Shown here one piece after another: positions 26,025-34,178 of a stretch of DNA of 34,738 nt. A program made the translations under genes and the position numbers. Below the pieces are notes generated by a model. The model did no database searches. It saw only the letters and a program-made list of their open reading frames with translations, and was not told the DNA's origin. The stretch's first letter is position 1. Each line of letters begins with the position of its first letter. This DNA comes from Clostridia bacterium (GTDB lineage Bacteria > Bacillota > Clostridia > Saccharofermentanales > Saccharofermentanaceae), in contig JAKSRF010000013.1 in NCBI GenBank assembly GCA_024403755.1, positions 1 to 34,738 of the forward strand, written 5' to 3'.

Positions 26025-27821
26025 TTATGTAGCAGCAAACTGACTGTTATAAAGATCGGCATAAAAACCATTTTTTGCAAGAAGCTCTTTGTGGTTTCCC
26101 TGTTCAACGATATCACCATCACGCATAACAAGAATTACATCAGCATTTTTGATGGTTGAGAGTCGATGTGCAATTACAAAAGATGTTCGTCCCTTAGTAA
26201 GTTTGTCCATAGCTTCCTGAATAACAAGTTCTGTTCTTGTATCTACGGAGGAAGTAGCTTCATCAAGAATAAGAAGAGGAGATTCGCTGATCATGGCTCT
26301 GGCTATGGTGAATTGCTGTTTCTGTCCTTCAGACAGGCTGAGAGCATCATTCAGTAGTGTGTCATAACCGGAAGGTAATGTCTCTATAAAATGCTTGAGC
26401 CCTACTGCTTCACAAACGCGGTCCAAATCTGAATCAGTCGCGTTGGTTTGGTTATACATAAGATTCTCACGAATGGTACCGTTAAATAACCAAGTATCCT
26501 GAAGAATCATATCGAACATATCATGTACATCCTCACGTCTGTATTTACGTGTTGATACACCGTCAATAAGGATATCACCGGAATCGACCTCATAGAATCT
26601 CATAAGAAGATTTACCATGGTTGTCTTACCTGCACCGGTAGGTCCTACGATTGCTACCTTTTGTCCGGCCTTAAGTGAAGCAGAAAAATCATGAATGATT
26701 GTCTTATCAGGATTATAACCAAACTTAACATGTCTGAATTCAACATCACCCTTAACAGGAGAATTATCACGCAGAGCTTTCTCACTTTCGTCTTCCATCT
26801 CAGGTGTCTCAAGAATCTCAAATACACGTCTTGAAGCTGCAGAAGCCTGTTGAATCTGTGTCATTGCCTGAGCAAAAGTAGAAAGAGGCTGTGATACCTG
26901 ACGGGAATAAATTGTGAAAGCAATGATAGTTCCGAGCGTCATTAATCCGTTACCGCCAATTATAAGTGATACTCCGACAATGAAGATTAATACATATGTA
27001 AGATTTCCGACAAAACCCATAATCGGTCCCATCATTCCTGACAGAAATTGTGATTTCCAGTTACTGTCATAGAGACAGTCGTTAATCTCATCGAACTTCT
27101 TTGTTTCCTTACCTTTGGCACCGAAAGCTCGAACAATATTATGATTTGTGAAGATTTCCTCGATGTGACCGTTCATACGACCCAAATCAGTCTGCTTACG
27201 ATTAAAATACTTTTGTGATACGCCGAGAATCAGTCCCATTGCGATGAAACCCACAAAAGCCGTACCGAGAGTAATCCATGAGAGTAAGGCATTTGTCTTA
27301 AACATTTTATAGATAACACCGATAAACAAAGTAAGAGAACTGATAAGATTAGCACTGCTGCTTGATAATGTCTGACTTATCGTGTCAACATCGTTTGTAA
27401 TACGAGACAGGATATCACCCTTAGTTGTTGAATCAAAGAATTTAAGCGGCAGCTTGTTAATCTTTATATCAATATCACGTCTTAATCTCTTGGAGGTATA
27501 TTGAGTTACGGTTGCAGTGATGAATTGCTGGCCGTAGTGAAGAAAAGCTCCTATTACATAAATTGTGAGAAGAAGAAGACATATACTTTGTATTGAATCC
27601 ATATCAATACCTGTCATAATTCCTTTTACTATCTCATTCATGAGGTCACTTATTTTCTCAGGACCGATAATACTTGTGTAAGAACCGCCTATAGCAAAAA
27701 CGAATGCCAAAATAATTGCAGGCATGTATCGCTTACAATAGATTAGGATTTTCTTTATTGATTTCATATCGGTTTTTTCAGGTTTTTGATTTGCTCGCAT
27801 CATTCTATTCATTGATGGCAT
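26025..27821 (-). CDS. ABC exporter half-transporter with canonical NBD
   Basis: A 598-residue fusion of six membrane helices (about residues 30-340) and an ATPase domain. Motifs: Walker A GPTGAGKTT at 393-401, signature LSEGQ at 496-500 (changed from LSGGQ), Walker B ILDE with the catalytic E521, and the switch histidine in IAHRLST. So this subunit supplies the intact Walker B glutamate, while its signature motif is altered. It starts one base after the stop of its partner gene, with the ribosome site (AAGGAG) inside the partner's last codons. The pair matches heterodimeric multidrug-type exporters such as BmrC/BmrD or TM287/288. Substrate unknown; drugs, lipids or peptides are all possible. 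Confidence 0.88.
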   Translation of the reverse strand: MPSMNRMMRANQKPEKTDMKSIKKILIYCKRYMPAIILAFVFAIGGSYTSIIGPEKISDLMNEIVKGIMTGIDMDSIQSICLLLLTIYVIGAFLHYGQQFITATVTQYTSKRLRRDIDIKINKLPLKFFDSTTKGDILSRITNDVDTISQTLSSSSANLISSLTLFIGVIYKMFKTNALLSWITLGTAFVGFIAMGLILGVSQKYFNRKQTDLGRMNGHIEEIFTNHNIVRAFGAKGKETKKFDEINDCLYDSNWKSQFLSGMMGPIMGFVGNLTYVLIFIVGVSLIIGGNGLMTLGTIIAFTIYSRQVSQPLSTFAQAMTQIQQASAASRRVFEILETPEMEDESEKALRDNSPVKGDVEFRHVKFGYNPDKTIIHDFSASLKAGQKVAIVGPTGAGKTTMVNLLMRFYEVDSGDILIDGVSTRKYRREDVHDMFDMILQDTWLFNGTIRENLMYNQTNATDSDLDRVCEAVGLKHFIETLPSGYDTLLNDALSLSEGQKQQFTIARAMISESPLLILDEATSSVDTRTELVIQEAMDKLTKGRTSFVIAHRLSTIKNADVILVMRDGDIVEQGNHKELLAKNGFYADLYNSQFAAT

Positions 27822-27822
27822 A

Positions 27823-29583
27823 TCACTTCATCTCCTTTCCGGAGAGCTCGTCTTCAGAAAGCTGAGACAATGCTATTTCCTTATATATTTTGCAATTATT
27901 CAACAGTTCTTCATGTTTGCCGAGACCTACGATCTCACCGTCATGAAGAACGAGAATCTTATCTGCATTCTTTATTGTTCCTATTCTTTGAGCGACTATT
28001 ATTACTGTAGTATCATCAAGATTCTCTTTAAGTGCCTTACGAACAAGCATATCCGTTTTATAGTCAAGTGCGGAGAATGTATCATCAAAAATCATTATCT
28101 CTGAATTCTTGAATACTGCTCTTGCTATGGACAAACGTTGCTTCTGACCGCCGGAGAAGTTTGTTCCGCCCTGGGCAACTTCGGCATGAAGCTTATTCTC
28201 AAGTTCGTCAACAAAGTCCGATTTGGATATGGAAAGAGCTGTTTTTATTCTTGCATCGTCATCACTGATTTCTTCTTTATTACCGTAGGTAATGTTGGAT
28301 TTTATATCACCCTTGAAGAGAATAGCCTTCTGCGGAGCTAAAGAAACCATGTTTTCCAACTGCTTTTCCGGATAATCCTTGATATTTATTCCGTCTATGA
28401 GCACTTCACCTTCGGTAGCGTCGTAAAAACGCGGAATAAGATTAATAAGTGTAGACTTACCGGTACCTGTAGCACCTATAATGGCGAAGGTCTCACCGGA
28501 ATTTATCTTGAAATTCAAATTCTTCACGCAAGGAACCGGACTGTCAGGATAAGAGAATGATACATTCTTAAATTCAATTGTACCTTTCTCTTTTGGGTTA
28601 ACCTTCTCTTCTTTGTATTTCAAAGTCGGCTTTGTATTTAATACTTCATTTATACGTTTTACTGAAACCATGGTTCTCGGTAAAATAATAAATATCATAA
28701 CGAGCATCATAAATGCCATAACCACTTGAATGGCATACTGTGTAAAGGCTGTCATGTTACCGATAAGTTCAGCTCTTCCCATGATATCTGCTTTGTTTAT
28801 CAGGTAAGCACCAATCCAATATATGGCGAGTGTAAGACCGCTCATACAAGTTGTCATAACAGGCATTAACAGTCCGAGTAAACGGCTGGTAAATAGGTGA
28901 TTATAGGTAATATCCTTATTTACCTTATCAAATTTATTAAGCTGATATTCTTCCGCATTAAAAGCTCGTACTACACGTACACCGCTGAGATTCTCTCTGG
29001 CAGTATCATTAAGCTTATCGGTGAGTGTCTGGATTTGTTTGAACTTAGGATATACGATGAGCACAAGTGTAGCAATGGTAATTACCATAATAGCCACGCA
29101 AATAATAACAGCCGAAGTCCATTCTACACTCGTATTGGATATTTTACACATAGCCCATACAGCAAGAATAGGCGCTTTAATAATTACCTGAAGTCCCATT
29201 GCTATAAGCATTTGAACCTGAACAACGTCGTTTGTTGTACGAGTGATAAGGCTAGGCGTTGAGAATTTGTTTATCTCACCGTTTCCAAAAGCCATAATTC
29301 CGGTAAAAAGTTTCTCTCTGAGCGTCTTGGCAAAATTTGCTGCGACCTGAGCCGCAAAAAAACCGCAGCTGATAGCACAAAGCATGCTTCCGAAAGCGCA
29401 AAGAAGCATCTTCATTCCGTTCTCTTTTACCGCATCCAAATCTGCCACGCCTCTTGAAGCTGTCTCGGTGAGCTTCTGAGTATAATCCGGCATTGTTAAG
29501 TCGAGCCAGACCTGAGCTACTACTAAGCAGATACAGATAACGATAAAAAACCAGTCTTTACGTTTGAGATTTTTAAAAATCAT
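27823..29583 (-). CDS. ABC exporter half-transporter with degenerate NBD
   Basis: A 586-residue fusion of a six-helix membrane domain and an ATPase domain; partner of the following gene. Motifs: Walker A GATGTGKST, canonical signature FSGGQ, Walker B IFDD, where the catalytic glutamate is replaced by D501, and the switch histidine replaced by Q532 (IVAQRIGT). These two changes, against an intact partner with an altered signature, give one competent and one degenerate ATP site, as in known heterodimeric exporters. ATG supported by AGGAG eight bases upstream. First gene of the two-gene operon, about 100 bases downstream of tRNA-Thr. Confidence 0.88.
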   Translation of the reverse strand: MIFKNLKRKDWFFIVICICLVVAQVWLDLTMPDYTQKLTETASRGVADLDAVKENGMKMLLCAFGSMLCAISCGFFAAQVAANFAKTLREKLFTGIMAFGNGEINKFSTPSLITRTTNDVVQVQMLIAMGLQVIIKAPILAVWAMCKISNTSVEWTSAVIICVAIMVITIATLVLIVYPKFKQIQTLTDKLNDTARENLSGVRVVRAFNAEEYQLNKFDKVNKDITYNHLFTSRLLGLLMPVMTTCMSGLTLAIYWIGAYLINKADIMGRAELIGNMTAFTQYAIQVVMAFMMLVMIFIILPRTMVSVKRINEVLNTKPTLKYKEEKVNPKEKGTIEFKNVSFSYPDSPVPCVKNLNFKINSGETFAIIGATGTGKSTLINLIPRFYDATEGEVLIDGINIKDYPEKQLENMVSLAPQKAILFKGDIKSNITYGNKEEISDDDARIKTALSISKSDFVDELENKLHAEVAQGGTNFSGGQKQRLSIARAVFKNSEIMIFDDTFSALDYKTDMLVRKALKENLDDTTVIIVAQRIGTIKNADKILVLHDGEIVGLGKHEELLNNCKIYKEIALSQLSEDELSGKEMK

Positions 29584-29655
29584 CTTTGTAACTCCTTAAA
29601 ATATCCCTTCGCGAAAAGGGGAATTATAAATTAAAGTGAATCATATGATAAAAGC

Positions 29656-29685
29656 AAAAGACCACCAAGATAATTCTCAGTGGCC
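29656..29685 (-). terminator. Terminator of tRNA-Thr
   Basis: Read on the minus strand: GGCCACTGAG, loop AATTAT, CTTGGTGGTC, then TTTT; ten pairs including G-T pairs, starting right after the tRNA CCA end. Confidence 0.78.
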
Positions 29686-29687
29686 TT

Positions 29688-29764
29688 TGGAGCCTTTAAC
29701 CGGAGTCGAACCGGTGACCTCATCCTTACCAAGGATGCGCTCTAGCCAACTGAGCTATAAAGGC
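29688..29764 (-). tRNA. tRNA-Thr (anticodon GGT)
   Basis: Full cloverleaf on the minus strand with encoded CCA: acceptor GCCTTTA/TAAAGGC, D stem GCTC/GAGC, anticodon stem CATCC/GGATG with loop TTGGTAA (anticodon GGT, reading ACC and ACU), T stem ACCGG/CCGGT with loop TTCGACT, discriminator T. All four stems pair perfectly. A possible promoter (TTGTTA at 29815-29810, TATACT at 29791-29786, 18-base spacer) lies just upstream. Confidence 0.97.
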
Positions 29765-29785
29765 GTTCAATAATGAACGAGTAAG

Positions 29786-29815
29786 AGTATATCACATATT
29801 AGGTAAAGATAACAA
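29786..29815 (-). promoter_or_regulatory. Candidate promoter of tRNA-Thr
   Basis: On the minus strand, TTGTTA (29815-29810), 18-base spacer, TATACT (29791-29786), about 22 bases before the tRNA 5' end. Confidence 0.5.
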
Positions 29816-29854
29816 CATTTTTTCAAAGAAAATACAAAACAAAAAATTATGGTG

Positions 29855-29860
29855 TATAAT
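29855..29860 (+). promoter_or_regulatory. Candidate -10 of the polysaccharide export operon
   Basis: Consensus TATAAT 35 bases before the TTG start of the permease gene; the matching -35 is weak (AATACA, 29831-29836, 18-base spacer). Confidence 0.4.
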
Positions 29861-29894
29861 TATTGTGTCTTTTTATGCGAAAGGAGCGATTTTC

Positions 29895-30671
29895 TTGATA
29901 AAAACTTTCAAAGAAATAATTAATTATCGTGAGATGATAGTAAATCTTGTAAAAAAAGATTTGCGTGGAAGATATAAAGGTTCAGTATTCGGTTTTTTGT
30001 GGACATTCATTAATCCATTGTTTCAATTATTGATTTATACATTGGCTTTTACATATATTCTTGATTCAGGTATAGATCAGTATTATCTTTGGTTATTTGT
30101 TGCCTTGATTCCGTGGATATTTTTCTCATCATCGATTCTCGGTGGTTCAACATCAATAAGGGCCAGTAAGGATCTTGTAACCAAGATATACTTCCCGAGA
30201 GAGGTGCTTCCGATTGCCTATGTAACCAGTTGTTTTATCAATATGCTGTTAACATTCATTATTATCTTTATTACGGTTTTGGTGTCCGGAAGAGGAATAC
30301 ATTTGTCGGTAGTCGTATTGCCGATAATATGGATAATTGAGTATATTTTGGCTCTGGGAATGGCTATGCTGTTCTCGGCTATTACCGTATATTTCAGAGA
30401 TATGGAGCATATTATGGGTATTATTCTTCAGGGTTGGATTTATCTTACACCGGTTCTTTTTCAGATACCTGAGGAGAAGCCGGCTGCTAAGGCTATAATG
30501 ATGTTCAATCCTATGTCACCTATTATTCTTGCTTACAGAGATATTTTATATGACGGTGTATTTCCGAGTGCCGAGAGACTTTTGTATTCTTTGGGATTTG
30601 CCGTAATATTTTTCTTTATCGGCTTTTATGCCTTCGGAAGACTCAAAAGACATTTTGCGGAGGAGCTGTAA
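29895..30671 (+). CDS. ABC-2 type polysaccharide export permease
   Basis: A 258-residue membrane protein with six predicted helices, of the TagG/RfbA/Wzm type. The N-terminal amphipathic stretch LVKKDLRGRYKGSVFGFLW is typical, as are IYFPREVLP and the segment YFRDMEHIMGIILQGWIYLTPV. It would form the channel that exports an undecaprenyl-linked or other lipid-linked glycan together with the ATPase two bases downstream. I chose the TTG at 29895 because AAAGGAG lies eight bases upstream; a GTG at 29865 has no ribosome site and would place that site within the gene. It is the first gene of the right-hand operon. Confidence 0.9.
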   Translation: MIKTFKEIINYREMIVNLVKKDLRGRYKGSVFGFLWTFINPLFQLLIYTLAFTYILDSGIDQYYLWLFVALIPWIFFSSSILGGSTSIRASKDLVTKIYFPREVLPIAYVTSCFINMLLTFIIIFITVLVSGRGIHLSVVVLPIIWIIEYILALGMAMLFSAITVYFRDMEHIMGIILQGWIYLTPVLFQIPEEKPAAKAIMMFNPMSPIILAYRDILYDGVFPSAERLLYSLGFAVIFFFIGFYAFGRLKRHFAEEL

Positions 30672-30673
30672 TA

Positions 30674-32095
30674 ATGGAAGATACCAACAATGCTATTGAA
30701 GTAAGAGACGTCAAAAAGAAATTCAAGATATTTATAGATAAAGGAAGCGAGCTTAAAGAGAGAATTCTCTTCAAGGAACGTAAACAGTATGAGGAACGTG
30801 AAGTTCTTAAAGGTATTTCTTTTGATGTTAAGAAGGGTGAGGCCATAGGCCTTATCGGTCATAACGGTTGCGGTAAGAGTACCACCCTTAAGCTTTTGAC
30901 AAGAATTTATTACCCTGATGAGGGTACGGTTGAGATGGCAGGTCGTGTATCCAGCCTTATTGAGTTGGGAGCCGGCTTTCATCCGGATATGAGCGGACGA
31001 GAGAATATTTATACCAATGCGTCCATTTTCGGATTGTCCAAAAAAGAAATAGATGACAGACTTGAGGATATAATTGATTTTTCCGAACTTGAAGATTTCA
31101 TTGATAACCCGGTAAGAACATATTCTTCAGGTATGTATATGCGATTGGCTTTTTCTGTTGCAATTAATGTTGATGCCGATATTCTTCTCATTGATGAGAT
31201 TTTGGCGGTAGGTGATGCGAATTTCCAGAGAAAGTGTTTTGACAGACTTCGTGAGATAAAAAGAAAGGGTACGACAATTGTTATCGTATCTCATTCACTT
31301 GGTCAGATCGAACAGATTTGTGATACCACCTATTGGATAGAAGACGGTGTAATTAAGGAATCCGGTGTTCCGAGATTTGTACATGAACGTTATATGTATG
31401 AGATGGAACGTAAGAGAATTCTTCAGGTTGAGAAGGAACAGCTTAAGAAGCAGCAGCGCCGTAAGGAAGAATATCTTAAGGAGATGGAGGAAGAGGCTAA
31501 GCAGGAAGCTAAGCGTAAAAAGAAGGAGAAGGAGCAAAAGGAAGAGGCTGAAAGAAAAGCCGAGGAAGACAGAAAGGCCGGAATCGTTGATAATTTCAAG
31601 AAGAAACTCCCGTATTTCTGTGAGCCTGATGCTGTAAGAACCGGAACCGGTGAGGCTGAATTTGTTGATATTAAGCTTACCGATAAGGACGGTAATGAGA
31701 AGTACATTTTCGATACAGAAGAGAAGATTTATGTAAGAATCAAGTATAAAGCTTACAAGGACGATTTAAAGGCAGTGCTTGGATACGGTGTATTCCGACA
31801 GGACGGACTTCATTGCTATGGTACCAATACTGCTATAGAGAGCAATCAACCGATAACTCTTCAACGTGAGGGTGAAGCAGTTATTGTAATAGAGAATAAT
31901 TTGCTTCCTGCATATTACTACATAGATAATGCACTTCACGGAACTGACGGTGTGAAATATGATGATATAGTAAGAACCAAGACCTTTATGACAGCTTCAT
32001 ATAAACATGATATCGGAATATCGAGAATTAAATCGACATTTACGGTAGATGGTAAAACTTATTTGATGGGAGAGAAGAAAGATGGCGAACAGTAA
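30674..32095 (+). CDS. Polysaccharide ABC exporter ATPase with charged coiled coil and Wzt-like C-terminal domain
   Basis: A 473-residue ATPase of the TagH/Wzt type, driving glycan export with the permease just upstream. ATPase domain to about residue 238: Walker A GHNGCGKST at 62-70, GAGFHPDMSGREN (the usual Q-loop region), signature YSSGM, Walker B ILLIDEILAVGD, switch VSHS. Residues about 239-310 are a highly charged Lys/Glu coiled coil, which is longer and more charged than I expect at this point. Residues about 325-473 look like a Wzt-type beta-sandwich, which in known exporters binds the glycan's terminal modification. Ribosome site GGAGGAG upstream. Its end overlaps the next gene by 14 bases, implying translational coupling. 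Confidence 0.9.
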   Translation: MEDTNNAIEVRDVKKKFKIFIDKGSELKERILFKERKQYEEREVLKGISFDVKKGEAIGLIGHNGCGKSTTLKLLTRIYYPDEGTVEMAGRVSSLIELGAGFHPDMSGRENIYTNASIFGLSKKEIDDRLEDIIDFSELEDFIDNPVRTYSSGMYMRLAFSVAINVDADILLIDEILAVGDANFQRKCFDRLREIKRKGTTIVIVSHSLGQIEQICDTTYWIEDGVIKESGVPRFVHERYMYEMERKRILQVEKEQLKKQQRRKEEYLKEMEEEAKQEAKRKKKEKEQKEEAERKAEEDRKAGIVDNFKKKLPYFCEPDAVRTGTGEAEFVDIKLTDKDGNEKYIFDTEEKIYVRIKYKAYKDDLKAVLGYGVFRQDGLHCYGTNTAIESNQPITLQREGEAVIVIENNLLPAYYYIDNALHGTDGVKYDDIVRTKTFMTASYKHDIGISRIKSTFTVDGKTYLMGEKKDGEQ

Positions 32096-32546
32096 TATTG
32101 ATATGGACAAGCTTATGTCCGAGATTCGTGCCGAGATTGAAGAGAAGCAGCTTACAAATGATATTGTTTCCTTTGATACTATTGAGATAGAAAACAGTGA
32201 GATACAGCCTGAACTTGTATACTCGGAGCAGTCTCTTAAGGACAGCCTCGGATTTATGATTACTCACAGAAGAGTAACACATGTATTCGGTATTCCGGGA
32301 AATATAGTTGTAAGAACCTGGCGTAAGATTGTACGTCGTTTAACAGCATTCAATATAGCTCATCTGTTTGCTCAGCAAAATGACATTAATTTCCATCTTT
32401 CAAATGTTATTTTTCAATTAAACAACTACAATCAGGAGCTTTCGGAGAAGATGCCTTTGGGTGACAGAATTGATGCTCTTGAAAGAGAGAATAAGGTTTT
32501 GAAGACAAGACTTGCCGAGCTTGAACGCAAAGCTGAGAAAATGTAA
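32082..32546 (+). CDS. Small coiled-coil protein of the glycan operon, copy 1
   Basis: A 154-residue soluble protein. The N-terminal part is MDKLMSEIRAEIEEKQ followed by an acidic stretch; the middle holds a basic helix (RTWRKIVRRL) and LFAQQNDINFHLSNVIFQL; the end is a leucine-zipper-like coiled coil (about 123-154). It is a clear paralogue of the gene at 33681. From memory, similar LM-EIR and L-x-QQ-x-x-N stretches occur as N-terminal extensions fused to methyltransferases or glycosyltransferases in other polysaccharide clusters; here the piece stands alone just before a glycosyltransferase. It may tether that enzyme to the exporter or membrane. It overlaps the ATPase gene by 14 bases. Confidence 0.78.
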   Translation: MANSNIDMDKLMSEIRAEIEEKQLTNDIVSFDTIEIENSEIQPELVYSEQSLKDSLGFMITHRRVTHVFGIPGNIVVRTWRKIVRRLTAFNIAHLFAQQNDINFHLSNVIFQLNNYNQELSEKMPLGDRIDALERENKVLKTRLAELERKAEKM

Positions 32547-32564
32547 TTAAGGAAGGTATATATT

Positions 32565-33656
32565 ATGAAAGTTATTCAGATGTTACCTACTTTAGCTCTC
32601 GGCGATGCTGTCGGTAATGATACCTTCGCTTTAAAGAAGGTGCTTAAGGACTTGGGTTACGAGACCGCAATTTATGCAAACGTATTGGACAGAAGACTTC
32701 CGAGCAGTTGCTGTGAAGTTCTTATAGGTAATGAGTTACCGGAAGTTGAAGAAGATGATATTGCCATATATCATATGTCAACTGAGTCAATCTTGAACTT
32801 CAATTTTGAGACTATGCAGTGCAGAAAGATTATGATTTATCATAATATTACTCCGCCTGAATTTATGAAGGATTGCAGTTATACAATTCAGAAGCATTCA
32901 ATTGCAGGTCTTGCCGGTCTTAAAAACCTGGTCGGTAAGGTTGACTACTGCTTAGCAGATTCTGAATTTAACAAGCAGGATTTGATTAAGTGCGGATATA
33001 CCTGTCCTATTGATGTAAGACCTATATTGATTCCTTTTGATGACTATAAGGCTAAACCGGATAAAAATATAATTAAAACTTACGGCAGTGACGGATTTAC
33101 CAACATTTTGTTTGTCGGAAGAATTGCTCCGAACAAGAAACATGAGGATATTATTTCTGCTTTTGCTTACTACAATAAGCATATTAATTCTAAATCAAGA
33201 CTTATACTTGCAGGCTCTGCAAACGGCTTTGAATTCTATGATAAAAAGTTGAAGGCATACGCAGAAGCTCTCGGTGTGGCTGATTATGTGATATTTACCG
33301 GACACATTAAATTCTCTGAGATTTTGGCATTTTATTCTATTGCGTCAGTATTCCTTTGCATGAGTGAACATGAAGGTTTCTGTGTTCCGCTTGCTGAGGC
33401 TATGTTCTTCAAGGTTCCGATAATCGCATATAATTCTTGTGCAATTCCTTATACTCTTGACGGCAGCGGTGCGTTGATAGACAGCAAAAATCCGGTTGAG
33501 GTTGCACTTCTCATTGACAGAATAGTTAAGAATCAGGATTTGAGAGATAAGATTATCGAGGGTCAAAACAGACGACTTGAGGATTTTCAGTACGAGAAGG
33601 TTAAGTCTTTGTTTGCAGGCTATCTCAAAGATTTTATTAACAAGGGCAAGTCTTAA
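32565..33656 (+). CDS. Glycosyltransferase family 4 protein, copy 1
   Basis: A 363-residue GT-B fold retaining glycosyltransferase. The N-terminal half has the GDAVGND loop near residue 13 and IYHNITPPEF; the C-terminal half has ILFVGRIAPNKKHE (the donor-domain start typical of GT4), LAGSANG, VIFTGHIKFSEI, and the E-x7-E pair E270/E278 in EHEGFCVPLAE. It probably adds a sugar from a nucleotide donor to the exported glycan; donor and linkage unknown. Ribosome site AAGGAAGG upstream; 18 bases after the coiled-coil gene. Paralogue of the truncated gene at the right edge. Confidence 0.9.
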   Translation: MKVIQMLPTLALGDAVGNDTFALKKVLKDLGYETAIYANVLDRRLPSSCCEVLIGNELPEVEEDDIAIYHMSTESILNFNFETMQCRKIMIYHNITPPEFMKDCSYTIQKHSIAGLAGLKNLVGKVDYCLADSEFNKQDLIKCGYTCPIDVRPILIPFDDYKAKPDKNIIKTYGSDGFTNILFVGRIAPNKKHEDIISAFAYYNKHINSKSRLILAGSANGFEFYDKKLKAYAEALGVADYVIFTGHIKFSEILAFYSIASVFLCMSEHEGFCVPLAEAMFFKVPIIAYNSCAIPYTLDGSGALIDSKNPVEVALLIDRIVKNQDLRDKIIEGQNRRLEDFQYEKVKSLFAGYLKDFINKGKS

Positions 33657-33680
33657 TCAGAATTACGGAGGAAGTTATAT

Positions 33681-34160
33681 ATGGCTGAAAATATAAACGA
33701 AGAAATACAGCAGCTTAATATTGAGGATGTAATGAAGGAAATCCGTAATGATATTAAGGATAAGTATTCAGACAGTGATTTAACAACATTTGATGACGTT
33801 TTGGGCGACAGTGATTTCAGTTTCCTTTCGTATGCATATTCAGATGTTTCATTACAGAAGAGTGTAGAGTATTGTGTATCGCATCGCGCTGTTCAATGTA
33901 ATTATCCTATAACAGGTAATCCTATTGCTGTCTTGTATAAGAAAACCGTGAGAAGAATTTTGGCATTTTATGTCAATCATCTTTTCGGTCAGCAGAATGA
34001 TATCAACTATCATATGGTAAATTCAATTTTCCAATTATACGGTTATAAGAATCAGCTCAACAACAAAGGAGATTTTCTTAAGCGTGTTGAGAGTCTTGAG
34101 GCTGAGAATGATTATCTTAAGAGCAGAATTACTGAGCTTGAGGCTAAGTTTAACAAGTAA
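33681..34160 (+). CDS. Small coiled-coil protein of the glycan operon, copy 2
   Basis: A 159-residue paralogue of the gene at 32082. Shared pieces in order: IEDVMKEIRNDIKDK near residue 15, an SLQKS-VEYCVSHR stretch, a basic helix KKTVRRILAF, the nearly identical LFGQQNDINYHMVNSIFQL, and a C-terminal heptad coiled coil (RVESLEAENDYLKSRITELE). No signal peptide or definite membrane span. It again comes directly before a GT4 gene, so the pair was duplicated as a unit. Ribosome site GGAGGA, about eight bases upstream. Confidence 0.78.
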   Translation: MAENINEEIQQLNIEDVMKEIRNDIKDKYSDSDLTTFDDVLGDSDFSFLSYAYSDVSLQKSVEYCVSHRAVQCNYPITGNPIAVLYKKTVRRILAFYVNHLFGQQNDINYHMVNSIFQLYGYKNQLNNKGDFLKRVESLEAENDYLKSRITELEAKFNK

Positions 34161-34178
34161 TACCGAGAGGACAGAAGG

